DNA from: Xanthomonas sontii
GTDB lineage: Bacteria > Pseudomonadota > Gammaproteobacteria > Xanthomonadales > Xanthomonadaceae
DNA: 64,000 nt
Direction of reading: 5' to 3'
Assembly: GCF_040529055.1 (NCBI RefSeq)
Contig: NZ_CP132342.1
Coordinates: forward strand, 744,001-808,000
Below the pieces are notes generated by a model that was not told the DNA's origin, did not search any database, and saw only the letters and a program-made list of their open reading frames with translations. Both the position numbers and the translations under genes were made by a program. Each line of letters starts with the position of its first letter. Position 1 is the first letter of the stretch. Positions 30,780 through 40,674 of this stretch are shown here, piece by piece.

Positions 30780-31205
30780 ATGGCTTTCAGTAGTGGTAAC
30801 AGCGGCGGCCCCATGGCCGACATCAACGTCACGCCCCTCGTGGACGTGATGCTGGTGCTGCTGATCATCTTCATCATCACGGCACCGCTGATGTCCCACA
30901 AGGTCAAGGTGGAACTGCCCCAAGCCAACTTGAAGCAGGATCCGGACAAGGACGACAAGCGTTCGAATCCGATCACCCTGGCGGTCAAGGAGGACGGGTC
31001 GCTGTACTGGAACGATGAGCCGATTTCCAAGGAAGCCCTGGAATCGCGCTTCTCGACCGCTGCACAGCAGACCCCGCAGCCGCCGCTCAACCTGCGTGGC
31101 GACCGCACCACCAAGATGCGCACGATCAACGAGATCACCAAGATCGCGCAGAGTCAGGGCATGCTGGACGTCGGCTTCGTTGCGACCAAAGAGAAGGGGA
31201 ACTGA
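30780..31205 (+). CDS. exbD1: TonB-system transporter ExbD, first copy
   Basis: A 141-aa protein with one membrane helix and a periplasmic domain. The start [38 protein letters not shown] contains the conserved aspartate in [11 protein letters not shown] that takes part in proton flow. The C-terminal domain is shorter and more charged than in the next copy. It lies 40 bp after exbB and 3 bp before exbD2. Confidence 0.94.
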   Translation: MAFSSGNSGGPMADINVTPLVDVMLVLLIIFIITAPLMSHKVKVELPQANLKQDPDKDDKRSNPITLAVKEDGSLYWNDEPISKEALESRFSTAAQQTPQPPLNLRGDRTTKMRTINEITKIAQSQGMLDVGFVATKEKGN

Positions 31206-31208
31206 GCC

Positions 31209-31622
31209 ATGGCGTTCAGCTCAGGAGGCGGCCGTGGTCCCATGGCCGACATCAACGTCACGCCGCTGGTCGACGTGATGCTGGTGCTGTTGATCATCTT
31301 CATCGTGACCGCGCCGATCATGACGTACCCGATCGACGTGGATCTGCCGCAGCGAGTCATCAACCCGCCGCCGCAGTTGCGCGATCCGCCGCCGCCGATC
31401 GATCTGCGGATCGATGCGTCGAACCAGGTGTTCTGGAACAACAGCCCGGTGGCGGTGAGTGCGCTCCCGCAGATGATGGAAAACGAAGTCCAGCGCGATC
31501 CGACCAACCAGCCGGAACTGCGAATCGATGCCAATCCGGATTCCGAGTACGAAGTGATGGCCAAGGTGCTGGCCGCCGCCAAGAACTCGGACATGAAGAA
31601 GATCGGCTTCGTGCAGCAATAA
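31209..31622 (+). CDS. exbD2: TonB-system transporter ExbD, second copy
   Basis: A 137-aa paralogue of the preceding ExbD with the same N-terminal helix ([26 protein letters not shown]) and a periplasmic domain rich in prolines ([22 protein letters not shown]). In Xanthomonas campestris a second exbD is needed for plant-related functions but not for iron uptake. It starts 3 bp after exbD1 and is followed by an intrinsic terminator. Confidence 0.93.
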   Translation: MAFSSGGGRGPMADINVTPLVDVMLVLLIIFIVTAPIMTYPIDVDLPQRVINPPPQLRDPPPPIDLRIDASNQVFWNNSPVAVSALPQMMENEVQRDPTNQPELRIDANPDSEYEVMAKVLAAAKNSDMKKIGFVQQ

Positions 31623-31673
31623 GTTTCACCGTAATCCGTTTCACCGCAACACCTCAGTCATGACGCGACTGCA

Positions 31674-31702
31674 AACGCCACCGGCAACGGTGGCGTTTTT
31701 TT
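31674..31702 (+). terminator. Intrinsic terminator of the tonB-exb operon
   Basis: AACGCCACCG and CGGTGGCGTT form a perfect 10-bp stem with a GCAA loop, followed by a run of seven Ts. It separates exbD2 from the third exbD. Confidence 0.9.
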
Positions 31703-31941
31703 ATGCGTGCATGGTTGGCTGCCCTGCCCGTTGCGACGATGCCGGCCTGCGGTCCTGCGTGTCGCGCGTCGCGTCGTCCGCCTGGCCGGGCGTGCTTCGC
31801 GCTCGCCTGCTCGCCTCTCGGCCTGAGCAGTCCGATGCGGGACCACTCCGAGCCTGCCCGCCTGTCGCCGCCCCTCGCACACCGCCGCGCCGCGGGTGTA
31901 GGCTGGTGGCGCGACACCACAACACCCACAGGAGGCTGGCC
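31703..31941. other. Gap between the tonB-exb terminator and the third exbD
   Basis: About 240 bp with no convincing gene. It must contain the promoter of the third exbD; no clear boxes were seen. A GGAGG ribosome binding site sits at its right end (31931-31935). Confidence 0.4.
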
Positions 31942-32349
31942 ATGGCGTTCAGTGCTGCAGGGAATCGGGGACCGCTGGCGGAGATCAATGTCACCCCGCT
32001 GGTCGATGTGATGCTGGTGCTGTTGATCATCTTCATCGTCACCGCGCCGATGCTGACGCGGACGATCGCCATGGACCTGCCGCAGCGGACGCCGGCACTT
32101 TCCAGGCCCTTGCCGCCACCGGACCCGATCCAGTTGCGCCTGGACGCCAGTGGCCAGTTGTTCTGGAATGCCGCGCCGCTGGCCTTGCGCGATCTACAGC
32201 CGCGGCTGCAGGAGGCGATGGCGCAGGCGGCCGGCAATCCGCCCGAACTGCGCATCAATGCCAGCCCGGACGCCGACTACGAGGCCATGGCCAAGGTGCT
32301 GGCGGCGGCCAAGAACGCCGACGTCCAGCGCATCGGTTTCGTGCAGTAA
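31942..32349 (+). CDS. Third ExbD paralogue
   Basis: A 135-aa ExbD-like protein, closest by eye to exbD2: it shares [36 protein letters not shown] with the membrane aspartate, and the ending [23 protein letters not shown]. The middle differs ([22 protein letters not shown]). It looks like a duplication of exbD2 placed beyond the operon terminator, so it may be expressed separately. The open frame extends upstream to 31660, but the AGGAGG site and the paralogues fix the start at 31942. Confidence 0.9.
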   Translation: MAFSAAGNRGPLAEINVTPLVDVMLVLLIIFIVTAPMLTRTIAMDLPQRTPALSRPLPPPDPIQLRLDASGQLFWNAAPLALRDLQPRLQEAMAQAAGNPPELRINASPDADYEAMAKVLAAAKNADVQRIGFVQ

Positions 32350-32366
32350 CAGGCGGTCTGTGGTGC

Positions 32367-32390
32367 GACGCCACCATTGCCGGTGGCGTC
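32367..32390 (+). terminator. Hairpin after the third exbD
   Basis: GACGCCACC and GGTGGCGTC form a 9-bp stem with a 6-nt loop, 17 bp after the stop. It echoes the stem of the previous terminator but has no T-run. Confidence 0.45.
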
Positions 32391-32543
32391 GCGTGCGTCG
32401 GGAACTCGCGCCTTTCCGCTTGCGGGAGGCAGCGAACGCCCAGGTTGATCGGATTGCGCCGATCGCGACAACCTTGCTGCACGCGATCGCTGCGCCCGCG
32501 ACGCCCGCAAGTTCCAGGGAGCCAGGCCGCGCTGCCGCCTCGC

Positions 32544-33296
32544 TCAGCGTGCCCCGGCCAGCACCGCCAGATAGGCCTTCACCGTGGCGTCGAGCCCGGC
32601 GTAGAGCGCCTCGCCGATCAGCGCGTGGCCGATCGACACTTCCAGCACGTCCGGGACCGTCGCCAGGAACGCGCCGAGATTGGCCTGGGCCAGATCGTGG
32701 CCCGCGTTGACGCCGAGCCCGGCCGCCTGCGCGCGGCGTGCGGCATCAGCGAACGGCGCGGCCGCGGCGCTGTCGCCCTGCTCCCACGCGGCGGCATAGG
32801 GACCGGTGTACAACTCGATGCGGTCGGCGCCCAGTTCGGCCGCCACCGCCAGATCCGGGTTGTCGGCATCGACGAACAGGCTGACCCGGCAGCCCAGGGC
32901 CTTCAGTTCAGCGATCAGAGGGCGCAGGCGGTCGCTGTCGCGGCCGAAGTCGAAACCGTGGTCGGAGGTGAGTTGGCCGTCGCCGTCGGGCACCAGGGTG
33001 GCCTGCGCCGGACGCGTCTGCGCGCACAGCGCGATCAGTCCCGGATAGCCGGGACGCGGCGGCGCGAACGGGTTGCCCTCGATGTTGAATTCGACGCCGC
33101 GCTCGCGGGTCAGCTCGGCCAGCGCCAGCACGTCCTCGGCATGGATGTGGCGCCGGTCCGGGCGCGGGTGCACGGTGATGCCGTGCGCGCCGGCGTCCAG
33201 GCAGGCACGCGCGGCGTCGAGCACGCTGGGCAGGTCGCCGCCGCGCGAATTGCGCAGCACCGCGATCTTGTTGACGTTGACGCTCAGCTTGGTCAT
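32544..33296 (-). CDS. pdxJ: Pyridoxine 5'-phosphate synthase PdxJ
   Basis: A 250-aa TIM-barrel enzyme that makes the vitamin B6 precursor pyridoxine 5'-phosphate from 1-deoxyxylulose phosphate and aminoacetone phosphate. The family start [29 protein letters not shown] and the blocks [26 protein letters not shown] and [10 protein letters not shown] are all present. The frame continues open upstream to 34127, so the start was set by the family N-terminus. It lies 14 bp after the small membrane protein gene, on the same strand. Confidence 0.95.
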   Translation of the reverse strand: MTKLSVNVNKIAVLRNSRGGDLPSVLDAARACLDAGAHGITVHPRPDRRHIHAEDVLALAELTRERGVEFNIEGNPFAPPRPGYPGLIALCAQTRPAQATLVPDGDGQLTSDHGFDFGRDSDRLRPLIAELKALGCRVSLFVDADNPDLAVAAELGADRIELYTGPYAAAWEQGDSAAAAPFADAARRAQAAGLGVNAGHDLAQANLGAFLATVPDVLEVSIGHALIGEALYAGLDATVKAYLAVLAGAR

Positions 33297-33310
33297 CGCC
33301 GGCGAACCGC

Positions 33311-33577
33311 TTACGGTGCCGCGGCGTCGTCGCTGGCGGCGGCCGCGGCGCGGCGCGCCTCGGCCTGCTCGCGCAGGCGGCGCAGTTCTGCCGGGTCGAT
33401 CATCGGCATCGCGTCGCGCTGGCTGGCGTCGCCGATCTTGGCCACGTACCAGCCGCGCGCCCAGGCCAGCAGAAAGGCCAGCGCGGCCAGCAGGCTCACC
33501 ACCAGCAACCACATGTGCGGCGTCGTGAACGCCAGAACGAAAGCACCCAGCGCGAGCGGCAGAAAGAGCCAGTACAT
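33311..33577 (-). CDS. Small membrane protein of unknown function
   Basis: An 88-aa protein with two hydrophobic N-terminal helices ([17 protein letters not shown] and [17 protein letters not shown]) and a charged tail ([16 protein letters not shown]). No known family is recognised. The start at 33577 begins the hydrophobic region and has a GGGGAGAT ribosome binding site; the frame is open to 33631. It is followed closely by pdxJ. Confidence 0.7.
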   Translation of the reverse strand: MYWLFLPLALGAFVLAFTTPHMWLLVVSLLAALAFLLAWARGWYVAKIGDASQRDAMPMIDPAELRRLREQAEARRAAAAASDDAAAP

Positions 33578-33679
33578 GACGATCTCCCCAAGGATGGCGC
33601 AGTGTAGCGCCGCCGGGTGTGCCGGTTCCACGTGGCGTGGCGGCCGGCGCGCGCCGCTCCCGGCGCCGGGGCGCCGCGC

Positions 33680-35152
33680 TTACAGCAGCGGCGAGGTCAG
33701 CCGCGCCACCGCCTCCGGCAGCCGGTAGCGCCACAGCGAGCGCTTGCGGTCGTCGCGCACGCGCACCGCGTCGGCCATCTCGCCTTCCAGCAGCTCGGCC
33801 AGCTGCCGGGTCAGCCCACGGTCGCGGAACAGCGTGGCGACCTCGAAATTGAGCCGGAAACTGCGGTTGTCGAAGTTGGCGCTGCCGACCAGGCACAGGT
33901 CCTCGTCGGTGATCAGCGCCTTGGTATGCAGCATGCGCGGGCCGTACTCGTAGATACGCACGCCGGCCTGCAGCAGCTCGTCGAAGTACGAGCGCGCCGC
34001 CAGTGTCACCAGCCGCGAGTCGCTGCGCTTGGGCACCAGCAGGCGCACGTCCAGCCCGCCCAGCGCCGCCGAGGTCAGCGCCATGCGCGCGGCCTCGCCC
34101 GGCACGAAATACGGCGTGACCAGCCACACCCGCCGCTGCGCCTCATGGATCGCCGCCACCTGCAGGCGATGGATGCTTTCCCACGACGAATCCGGCCCCG
34201 ACACCAGCACCTGTGCCTGGATGCTGCCGGCGTCGCGGCTGGGCATGTCGCTGGGCCAGATCCGCGCCATGTCGAAGGCGTCGCGGCCCTGGCGGGTGGC
34301 GTACAGCCAGTCCTCCACGAACACCAGCTGCAGGCTGCGCACCACGTGGCCCTCGCAGCGCAGGTGCAGGTCGCGGTAGGCGTCGGCGCGCAGCGCCTCG
34401 TTCTCTTCGTCGGTGACGTTGATGCCCCCAGTGAAGGCGATGCGGCCGTCGATCACCACGATCTTGCGGTGGGTGCGCAGATTGACCCAGGGCCGCTTGA
34501 ACTTGAACGGCCGCAGCAACTGGGTGGGATGGAACCAGGCGACCTCGGCGCCGGCCTCCAGCAGCGGCCGCAGGAAGCGCTTGCGCACCTGCGAGGAGCC
34601 GACCGCATCCAGCAGCAGCCGCACCCGCACCCCGGCGCGGGCGCGCTCGACCAGCGCGTCGCGGATGCGCGTGCCGGTGCGGTCGGGATTGAAGATGTAG
34701 TACTCCAGGTGCACATGGTGCTGCGCGGCGCCGATGTCGCGCAGGATCGCCTCGTAGGTAGCGGCGCCGTCGACCAGCCACTGCACCGCGGTGGCCGAAC
34801 TCGGCGCCAGGCCGGTGGTGGCCTGGGCGATCTTGGCCAGCTCGGTGCAGTCGGCGTCGGGTGGGCACACGCTGCTGTAGTGCTCCATGCCCGAGCGCGA
34901 GCGGCCGCGGCGCAGGCGCTGCCGCTTCACCTTCTGCGGGCCCAGCAGGTAGTAGATGACGAAGCCCAGGTAGGGCAGGGCGCCCAGCGACAGCACCCAG
35001 CTCAGCGTGGCCGCCGGCTCGCGCTTCTGCAGCACGATCCAGCCGCTCAGCCACAGGATGTACAGCAGGTAGGCGACGGTCAGATAGGCGCCGATGTGCG
35101 GGATGCCGGTCAGCCGGTCCCAGGTGTTCTGCAGAGTCGCGATCACGAGCAT
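33680..35152 (-). CDS. cls: Cardiolipin synthase, phospholipase D family
   Basis: A 490-aa membrane enzyme that joins two phosphatidylglycerols into cardiolipin. Two N-terminal membrane helices ([20 protein letters not shown] and [22 protein letters not shown]) precede two HKD motifs: [16 protein letters not shown] and [23 protein letters not shown]. The ending REL..PLL is ClsA-like. It is a single gene, separated from neighbours by about 100 bp on the 3' side and 400 bp on the 5' side. Confidence 0.92.
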   Translation of the reverse strand: MLVIATLQNTWDRLTGIPHIGAYLTVAYLLYILWLSGWIVLQKREPAATLSWVLSLGALPYLGFVIYYLLGPQKVKRQRLRRGRSRSGMEHYSSVCPPDADCTELAKIAQATTGLAPSSATAVQWLVDGAATYEAILRDIGAAQHHVHLEYYIFNPDRTGTRIRDALVERARAGVRVRLLLDAVGSSQVRKRFLRPLLEAGAEVAWFHPTQLLRPFKFKRPWVNLRTHRKIVVIDGRIAFTGGINVTDEENEALRADAYRDLHLRCEGHVVRSLQLVFVEDWLYATRQGRDAFDMARIWPSDMPSRDAGSIQAQVLVSGPDSSWESIHRLQVAAIHEAQRRVWLVTPYFVPGEAARMALTSAALGGLDVRLLVPKRSDSRLVTLAARSYFDELLQAGVRIYEYGPRMLHTKALITDEDLCLVGSANFDNRSFRLNFEVATLFRDRGLTRQLAELLEGEMADAVRVRDDRKRSLWRYRLPEAVARLTSPLL

Positions 35153-35549
35153 CGGCGGATTCTAGAGGGTGGCGCGGAGGTTGCGGCGAAAGCGATGCAG
35201 GCCCGGCACCACGGCGACCGCCCGGATCGCGTGGGTTTGCTGTCTGGCGCGCTGGCAGCCATCCGCTCTGCGACCCTGCGCTGCACTGCGGGTGCATGAC
35301 AGCAGGCGTTCGCGGCAACCGAGTGACGCCAAGGCGACGGCGTTCGCGGGCGCCCGCGACGAGGCCCCGGTTCGGCGAATGGCAGCGTCATCGCCGAAGA
35401 GCGACAGGCCGCCGGCCCGCCGTGGAACGTCGATCTGCTGCGCCGCCGTGCGCAACGGGCGGAGGCGAGCCACGCTGACTGCGTGGCCTGAAAGATTCAG
35501 CGCCGCCGTCGGTGCCGTCGCATCCGCCGAGACGGTCGGCGCGTAGCCT
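35153..35549. other. 397-bp gap between cls and the radical SAM gene
   Basis: A high-G+C intergenic stretch between divergent genes. It must carry both promoters, but no clear -35/-10 pair, repeat or RNA gene was seen. Open frames here (for example 35162-35731 minus) look like shadows of G+C-rich DNA. Confidence 0.45.
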
Positions 35550-36641
35550 ATGCCGATGAGCACCGCCATCAAGGGCCGCGGCGCCGGCAGCCATTTGCCG
35601 GGCCGCTTCGAACGGACCGTCAGCCAGGCCGAGGACGACGGCTGGCACCCCGACGACAGCGAGGAATTCGCCGCCCCGCGCCTGCGCACCCAGGTGAGCG
35701 AGGAGACCGCGCGCAGCATCATCAGCCGCAACCAGTCGCCGGACGTGGGGTTCGCGCAGTCGGTGAACCCGTACCGCGGCTGCGAGCACGGCTGCAGCTA
35801 CTGCTTCGCCCGCCCCAGCCACGCCTATCTGAACCTGTCGCCGGGGCTGGACTTCGAGACGCGGCTGTTCGCCAAGACCAATGCCCCGGAGCTGCTGCGC
35901 CGGGAGCTGGCCAAGCCCGGCTACGTGCCCAGCCCGATCGCGCTGGGCATCAACACCGACGCCTACCAGCCGATCGAGCGCAAGCTACAGCTGACCCGGC
36001 GCCTGATCGAGGTCTTCGCCGAGACTCGCCACCCGTTCTCGCTGATCACCAAGAACGCGCTGGTCGAGCGCGACCTGGACCTGCTGGCGCCGCTGGCCCG
36101 CGACAACCTGGTCAGCGTGCACTTCTCGGTGACCTCGCTGGACCCGCGGCTGTCGGCCAAGCTGGAGCCGCGCGCCTCGGCGCCGCACGCGCGGCTGCGG
36201 GCGATGCGTAGCTTGCATGAGGCCGGCGTGCCGGTCGGGGTGATGGTGGCGCCGGTGATCCCGTGGATCAACGATCACGCCCTCGAAGCGGTGCTGGAGG
36301 CGGCCCGCGAGGCCGGCGCCGAGTCCGCCGGCTACGTGCTGCTGCGCCTGCCGCACGAAGTGGCGCCGCTGTTCCGCGATTGGCTGCAGGCGCACCACCC
36401 CGATCGCGCCGCGCACGTGATGAGCACGGTGCAGCAACTGCGCGGCGGCAAGGACTACGACAGCACCTTCGGCAAGCGCATGCGCGGCGAAGGGGTCTAC
36501 GCCGACCTGCTGGCGCGGCGCTTCGCCCTGGCGCACAAGCGCCTGGGCTATGCCGAGTCCCCGCGCCGCCGCCTGGACTGCAGCCACTTCGTCAAACCGT
36601 TGCCGCCGCGCCCGCCGTCGCCGCAGGGCGTGTTGTTTTGA
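35550..36641 (+). CDS. PA0069 family radical SAM protein
   Basis: A 363-aa radical SAM enzyme. The iron-sulphur motif Cx3Cx2C appears as RGCEHGCSYCFARPSHAYL, near residue 75. FETRLFAKTNAPELLRRELAKPGY and ALGINTDAYQPIERKLQLTR are typical of the spore photoproduct lyase-like PA0069 group. Its substrate is unknown. The product ends with HFVKPLPPRPPSPQGVLF. It is convergent with the next gene across a repeat-rich junction. Confidence 0.88.
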   Translation: MPMSTAIKGRGAGSHLPGRFERTVSQAEDDGWHPDDSEEFAAPRLRTQVSEETARSIISRNQSPDVGFAQSVNPYRGCEHGCSYCFARPSHAYLNLSPGLDFETRLFAKTNAPELLRRELAKPGYVPSPIALGINTDAYQPIERKLQLTRRLIEVFAETRHPFSLITKNALVERDLDLLAPLARDNLVSVHFSVTSLDPRLSAKLEPRASAPHARLRAMRSLHEAGVPVGVMVAPVIPWINDHALEAVLEAAREAGAESAGYVLLRLPHEVAPLFRDWLQAHHPDRAAHVMSTVQQLRGGKDYDSTFGKRMRGEGVYADLLARRFALAHKRLGYAESPRRRLDCSHFVKPLPPRPPSPQGVLF

Positions 36642-36800
36642 GCGGGGATTGGGGATTGGGGATTCGTAATGGGGCAGGGATTCGGAATTCGGGATTGGGG
36701 ATTAGCAAGAGCGGCGCGTCGCGGCGGCCCGACGCAGCCACTGCAATTCAGCCACCAAGAAAGCAGCTTTTACCAATCCCCATTCCCTATTCCCCATTCC
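36642..36800. repeat. GGGGATT / AATCCCC inverted repeat array at a convergent junction
   Basis: GGGGATTGGGGATTGG-type repeats (36643-36710) and their complements, CCCCATTCCCTATTCCC (about 36778-36810), face each other between two convergent genes. They can pair into a long hairpin in either transcript and probably act as a two-way terminator. A similar pair lies at 61199-61550. Confidence 0.7.
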
Positions 36801-37508
36801 CTATTCCCTGCCGTAAAGCGCCTGGGCCGACTGGAACAGGATCCAGCTCGTCGCGATGAACTTGTCGCCGCGCTGCGGGCGGTTGCCGCGGTGGGTGTGG
36901 GTGAAGGCGGTCGGGGCGATCAGCAGGCTGCCGGCGCGCGGGACGATCTTGCGCTGCTGGAACAGGAACTCGGTCTCGCCCTCGTCGAAATCGTCGTTGA
37001 GGTACAGGGTCCACAGCAGGTGCCGGTGCAGGGTCTCGGCACTCGGATCGCGCGGGTACAGTTCGCAGTGCCAGTACGGGTAGCCGCCCTCGCCCGCTTC
37101 GTACCACTGCAGGTTGATCGCGCCCGGGCGCAGGCAGGTGCGCGCCAGGTTGGACAGCGCGGCGTCGTCGAGCAGGGCGAAGTCGTCGGCGCCGAGCCGG
37201 TGCGGCTGGCCGTCGGCGCCGGGCACCTGCAGCATCAGCGGCGAGATCAGGGTCTGCGGGTACTTGCGCAGGTAGCCGAGTAGCCCGCCGAACACGGCCT
37301 GCTGCAGCCGCTGTTCTACGTCGCGCCACGGTTCCAGGCCGCTGATGCGCAGGTCGCGGCTGCGCTTGAGCTCGGGGAACACGCCGCTGCCGACCTCGCC
37401 GGGCCGCAACTGGGTGCTGCCGCGCAGGCGGCGCAGGATGGCGGCGCAGTCCTCGCGGGACATGGCGCCATCGAACACTTCGATGAAATCGGGATGCAGG
37501 TCGGACAT
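36801..37508 (-). CDS. 2-oxoglutarate/Fe(II)-dependent oxygenase family protein
   Basis: A 235-aa protein with the jelly-roll oxygenase pattern. The metal-binding His and acid are seen in GGYPYWHCELYPRDP, and the distal part LLIAPTAFTHTHRGNRPQRGDKFIATSWILF carries the second His and the Arg for 2-oxoglutarate. The nearest known type is the prolyl-4-hydroxylase-like group; the substrate is unknown. The last codons run into the repeat array. Confidence 0.82.
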   Translation of the reverse strand: MSDLHPDFIEVFDGAMSREDCAAILRRLRGSTQLRPGEVGSGVFPELKRSRDLRISGLEPWRDVEQRLQQAVFGGLLGYLRKYPQTLISPLMLQVPGADGQPHRLGADDFALLDDAALSNLARTCLRPGAINLQWYEAGEGGYPYWHCELYPRDPSAETLHRHLLWTLYLNDDFDEGETEFLFQQRKIVPRAGSLLIAPTAFTHTHRGNRPQRGDKFIATSWILFQSAQALYGRE

Positions 37509-37592
37509 CGCGCGACCTTACCAGCGATTTCGCAGGGTTGCAGCCGCAGCGCAGCGGCTCCGTGCCACTGGCGCTCGGACGCGGCGGAACGC

Positions 37593-38204
37593 TCAGGCCA
37601 GCGGCGGCGGGTACGGATTGGCCTTGAGCAGGCGCGCCAGGTGCGCGGCGTTGCTGGCGGCGGTCTTGATGGTGTCGGCCAGCACCTTCGGCGTCTGCTT
37701 CAGGTCCTGGTAGTCGGTGCTGCCCATCGCCTCGCCGACCCAGTACGGCGGGCTGCCGGCGGCGACGCTGAAACCGAAGTCGGTGAGCCCTTGGTAGAGA
37801 TCGGCACTGACCTTGTGCGCGCCATCCTCGTTGCCCACCACCGCGACCATGGCCACGCGGTTGAAGGTCGGATAGACGCCGTCGTCGCCGATTTCGCCGA
37901 GGAACGCATCCATGCGCTCCAGCACGCGCTGCGCCAGGCTCGAGGGATGACCGACCCAGATCGGCGTGGCCAGCACGACGATGTCTGCGTCCAGCACGCG
38001 CTGGCGCAGCTGCGGCCAGGCATCGCCGTCGCCTTCGTCGGCACGTACGCCGGGGCGCACGTCGAAGTCGGCCACACGCGCCGAATCGCCCTGCACGCCA
38101 TGCGCGGCCAGTGCCTGCAGGATCTGATCCAGCAGGCGTTGGGTGGACGAGGGCGCAGTGCCGCGCTTGAGCGAGCAGTTCAGGCCGAAGGCGCGCAGGG
38201 ACAT
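37593..38204 (-). CDS. Flavodoxin-fold FMN reductase-type protein
   Basis: A 203-aa protein of the NADPH-dependent FMN reductase/flavodoxin group. The FMN phosphate loop is NCSLKRGTAPSSTQRLL near the N-terminus, and ATPIWVGHPSSLAQRVLERMDAF is the typical second flavin contact. No membrane or export signal is seen. The flavin acceptor is unknown. It stands alone between convergent and same-strand small genes. Confidence 0.85.
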   Translation of the reverse strand: MSLRAFGLNCSLKRGTAPSSTQRLLDQILQALAAHGVQGDSARVADFDVRPGVRADEGDGDAWPQLRQRVLDADIVVLATPIWVGHPSSLAQRVLERMDAFLGEIGDDGVYPTFNRVAMVAVVGNEDGAHKVSADLYQGLTDFGFSVAAGSPPYWVGEAMGSTDYQDLKQTPKVLADTIKTAASNAAHLARLLKANPYPPPLA

Positions 38205-38373
38205 GGTCCGACTCCGTCAGTAAAACGCCACTGTGGATCGGGCGCGATGGGCCTGACGTCGCGATGGCGTGCAAGGGTCGTGAGCGCTGCGGCACCGCAA
38301 ACGTGCACCGAGCGCGGTCTGCCGCCGCGATCGCCCATCGCGCACCGAACAGGCGTGCGGGCGTTGTCGGTGG

Positions 38374-38646
38374 CTAGGAGCGCTTGGATGACCCGGGCGT
38401 GCCGCGGATCGCGATGCCCAGCAGCGCCAGCCACACCGCCAGCGCCAGCAGGGTCGGCAGCTCGAAGCGGCTGGAGTTGTACAGGGTGAAGCTGCGGGCG
38501 GCGAAGAACAGCAGCGTCCACAGCGCCAGGTTGACCAGCACGATCCGCCGCCGCCAGCGGTGGCGGGTGAACAGCGCGATGACGGTGGGCATCAGCGCGA
38601 CCGGTGCGGTGGCGAAGAAGAACAACACGACGAGGGTCTGGTTCAT
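38374..38646 (-). CDS. Small membrane protein, superinfection-immunity-like
   Basis: A 90-aa protein with three hydrophobic segments (TLVVLFFFATAPVALMPTVIALF, IVLVNLALWTLLFFA and LPTLLALAVWLALLGIAI). The pattern MPTVIALFTRHRWRRRIVLVNLALW resembles the superinfection immunity protein family, though the usual GWT..GW ending is changed. A GGGAGG site precedes the ATG at 38646; the frame is open to 38700. Function is uncertain. Confidence 0.6.
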   Translation of the reverse strand: MNQTLVVLFFFATAPVALMPTVIALFTRHRWRRRIVLVNLALWTLLFFAARSFTLYNSSRFELPTLLALAVWLALLGIAIRGTPGSSKRS

Positions 38647-38834
38647 GGGGTTCCTCCCGCCCGGGACGACCAGGTGCACGCAACGAACGCCGGCGATCAA
38701 CGCGCTCTGCTGTCGCCGGACGCCGCTACCCTACCGCAGTCGAGCCATCGTGCAGTGTCCGCCGGCCTGATCCGTTCGATTTCCATCCGAGTCGTTCGCC
38801 ACTGCCGGCGCAACGCGGAGCGCATGCGGCCGTG

Positions 38835-39227
38835 CTAGAAATAGCCGCCCTGCGCTTCCTGCCAGATTCGGTAACCCTCGAGTTCTTCCTCGGTTACCGA
38901 GGACTGCTGGACAAAATGAAGATCCCAGCCAGCGAAAGAGGCTCTGGAGATCGGGAGGTGGCCCATGCCCAAGGGTTCATCATCGTGTCGATTGTCCCCA
39001 GCGAGATATAGGGTGGACGTGTCGACCGCTTTGGGCGGCACTGGGTAGACGTTGCTGTAGACGCGCACATGTACGCCATCCGCGTCCAGCTTGAGGATCT
39101 TGAGCAATACGTAGCCACCCTCCTGCCGACTGGTCGCGTAGAGGCCTCCCTCCCGCCACGAGTCGGCTGCCGCCGGGGAAGCGGCGGCAAATAGTGCTAG
39201 CAGGGCGGCAAGCCATCGTTTGAGCAT
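38835..39227 (-). CDS. Exported protein of unknown function
   Basis: A 130-aa protein with a signal peptide (MLKRWLAALLALFAAASPAAA) and a mature part of about 109 residues with no cysteine. Sequence such as REGGLYATSRQEGGYVLLKILKLDADGVHVRVYSNVY suggests a small beta-barrel-like domain. I do not recognise the family. It is followed by nothing on the same strand until the membrane protein gene 189 bp away. Confidence 0.7.
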   Translation of the reverse strand: MLKRWLAALLALFAAASPAAADSWREGGLYATSRQEGGYVLLKILKLDADGVHVRVYSNVYPVPPKAVDTSTLYLAGDNRHDDEPLGMGHLPISRASFAGWDLHFVQQSSVTEEELEGYRIWQEAQGGYF

Positions 39228-39488
39228 GTTAGGTCTCCTGACACCTGAGTGGCTGCAATGTGCGCTGCGTGGCAGCGTGCACGCAGCGACTGGCTAGCCC
39301 AGCGTCTCACAGATCTGGAGGAATCGATTGGCATCGACGCCGCCGATCCGCTCGCTCCTCGCCTGAAGTACCACGGCGTCACCTCGCATCAGGCAAAACG
39401 CCTATGCGATGCCTTGCGCGGCAGACAGCGGCCGGATGAGAGCGAAGACGGGGCAACGTCCTGCCCGCGCCACCGACCGCGGCGCCGC

Positions 39489-40505
39489 TCAGCCATTTGC
39501 CGCGTCGTGCTCCAGGTGATACCGCACCGCCTCGGCCACTTCGTTCTTCGAGCCCAGGAACACCGGCACGCGCTGGTGCAGTTGCTCCGGTTGCAGGCCG
39601 AGGATGCGTGCGCGGCCGGTGCTGGCGGCGCCGCCGGCCTGCTCCACCAGCATGCCCATCGGGTTGGCTTCGTACATCAGCCGCAGCTTGCCGGCCTTGC
39701 CCGGGTCCTTCTTGTCCCAGGGATAGATGAAGATGCCGCCGCGGGTGAGGATGCGGTGCACGTCGGCGACCATGCTGGCGATCCAGCGCATGTTGAAGTT
39801 CTTGCCGCGCACGCCCTCGCTGCCGGCCAGCAGGTCGGCCACGTACTGCTGCATCGGCGCTTCCCAATGGCGCTGGTTGGACATGTTGATCGCGAACTCG
39901 GCGGTGTCCTCGGGGATGCGCATGTCGGCCTGGGTCAGCAGGAAGCTGCCTTCCTCGCGCTCCAGGGTGAAGGCGTGGGTGCCGTGGCCCAGGGTCAGCA
40001 CCAGCATCGTGCTGGGGCCGTAGATGCAGTAGCCGGCGGCGACCTGCGCGGTGCCCGGCTGCAGGAAGTGCTCGTCGCCGGGCTTGTCGGTGCCTGGGGG
40101 CGCGCGCAGCACCGAGAAGATGGTGCCGACCGAGACGTTGACGTCGATATTGGAGCTGCCGTCCAGCGGATCGAACAGCAGCAGGAAATCGCCGCTGGGG
40201 TATTTGTCGGGCACCGGCTGGCAGTGGTCCATCTCTTCGGAGGCGCAGGCGGCGAGGTGGCCGCCCCAGGCGTTGGCTTCGAGCAGGATGTCGTTGCTGA
40301 GCACGTCCAGCTTCTTCTGCGCTTCGCCCTGCACGTTGCCGGTGCCGGCATCGCCGAGCACGCCGCCGAGGGCGCCCTTGCTGACCGCGATGGAGATGCG
40401 CTTGCAGGCGCGGGACACGATCGTGATGAGCTGGCGCAGCTCCGGGCCGATACGCCCGGCATGCTGTTCTTCGATCAGGAAGCGGGTCAGCGACGTTCGC
40501 GACAT
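39489..40505 (-). CDS. fbp: Fructose-1,6-bisphosphatase, class I
   Basis: A 338-aa gluconeogenic enzyme that hydrolyses fructose 1,6-bisphosphate. The metal and phosphate sites [22 protein letters not shown] and [15 protein letters not shown] are present, along with [26 protein letters not shown]. The start [17 protein letters not shown] matches the family; the frame is open to 40541. It lies downstream of tyrB, which has its own terminator, so fbp is probably transcribed alone. Confidence 0.95.
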   Translation of the reverse strand: MSRTSLTRFLIEEQHAGRIGPELRQLITIVSRACKRISIAVSKGALGGVLGDAGTGNVQGEAQKKLDVLSNDILLEANAWGGHLAACASEEMDHCQPVPDKYPSGDFLLLFDPLDGSSNIDVNVSVGTIFSVLRAPPGTDKPGDEHFLQPGTAQVAAGYCIYGPSTMLVLTLGHGTHAFTLEREEGSFLLTQADMRIPEDTAEFAINMSNQRHWEAPMQQYVADLLAGSEGVRGKNFNMRWIASMVADVHRILTRGGIFIYPWDKKDPGKAGKLRLMYEANPMGMLVEQAGGAASTGRARILGLQPEQLHQRVPVFLGSKNEVAEAVRYHLEHDAANG

Positions 40506-40624
40506 GGGCAGGACGGCCTTGCGTGAGAAGGGGGCCGCCATTGTCGCGGGTTGCGCCGCAGATTTCGATCAACGGTGTTCCGCGACCATGCCGGCGCGGG
40601 CCGACACGGCCCCCATGCAGGCAC

Positions 40625-40655
40625 AAAAAAGCCGGAAGCGCAGGCGCTTCCGGCT
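40625..40655 (-). terminator. Intrinsic terminator of tyrB
   Basis: On the minus strand AGCCGGAAGCGC and GCGCTTCCGGCT form a perfect 12-bp stem followed by TTTTTT, 20 bp after the tyrB stop. Confidence 0.9.
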
Positions 40656-40674
40656 CGGTGCGGGACCGCAGGGC

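Noticed and set aside
33614..33629. parS-like sequence GGTTCCACGTGGCG near cls
   Set aside because: The right arm is broken (GGCG instead of GGAACA); too weak to call beside the three real sites.
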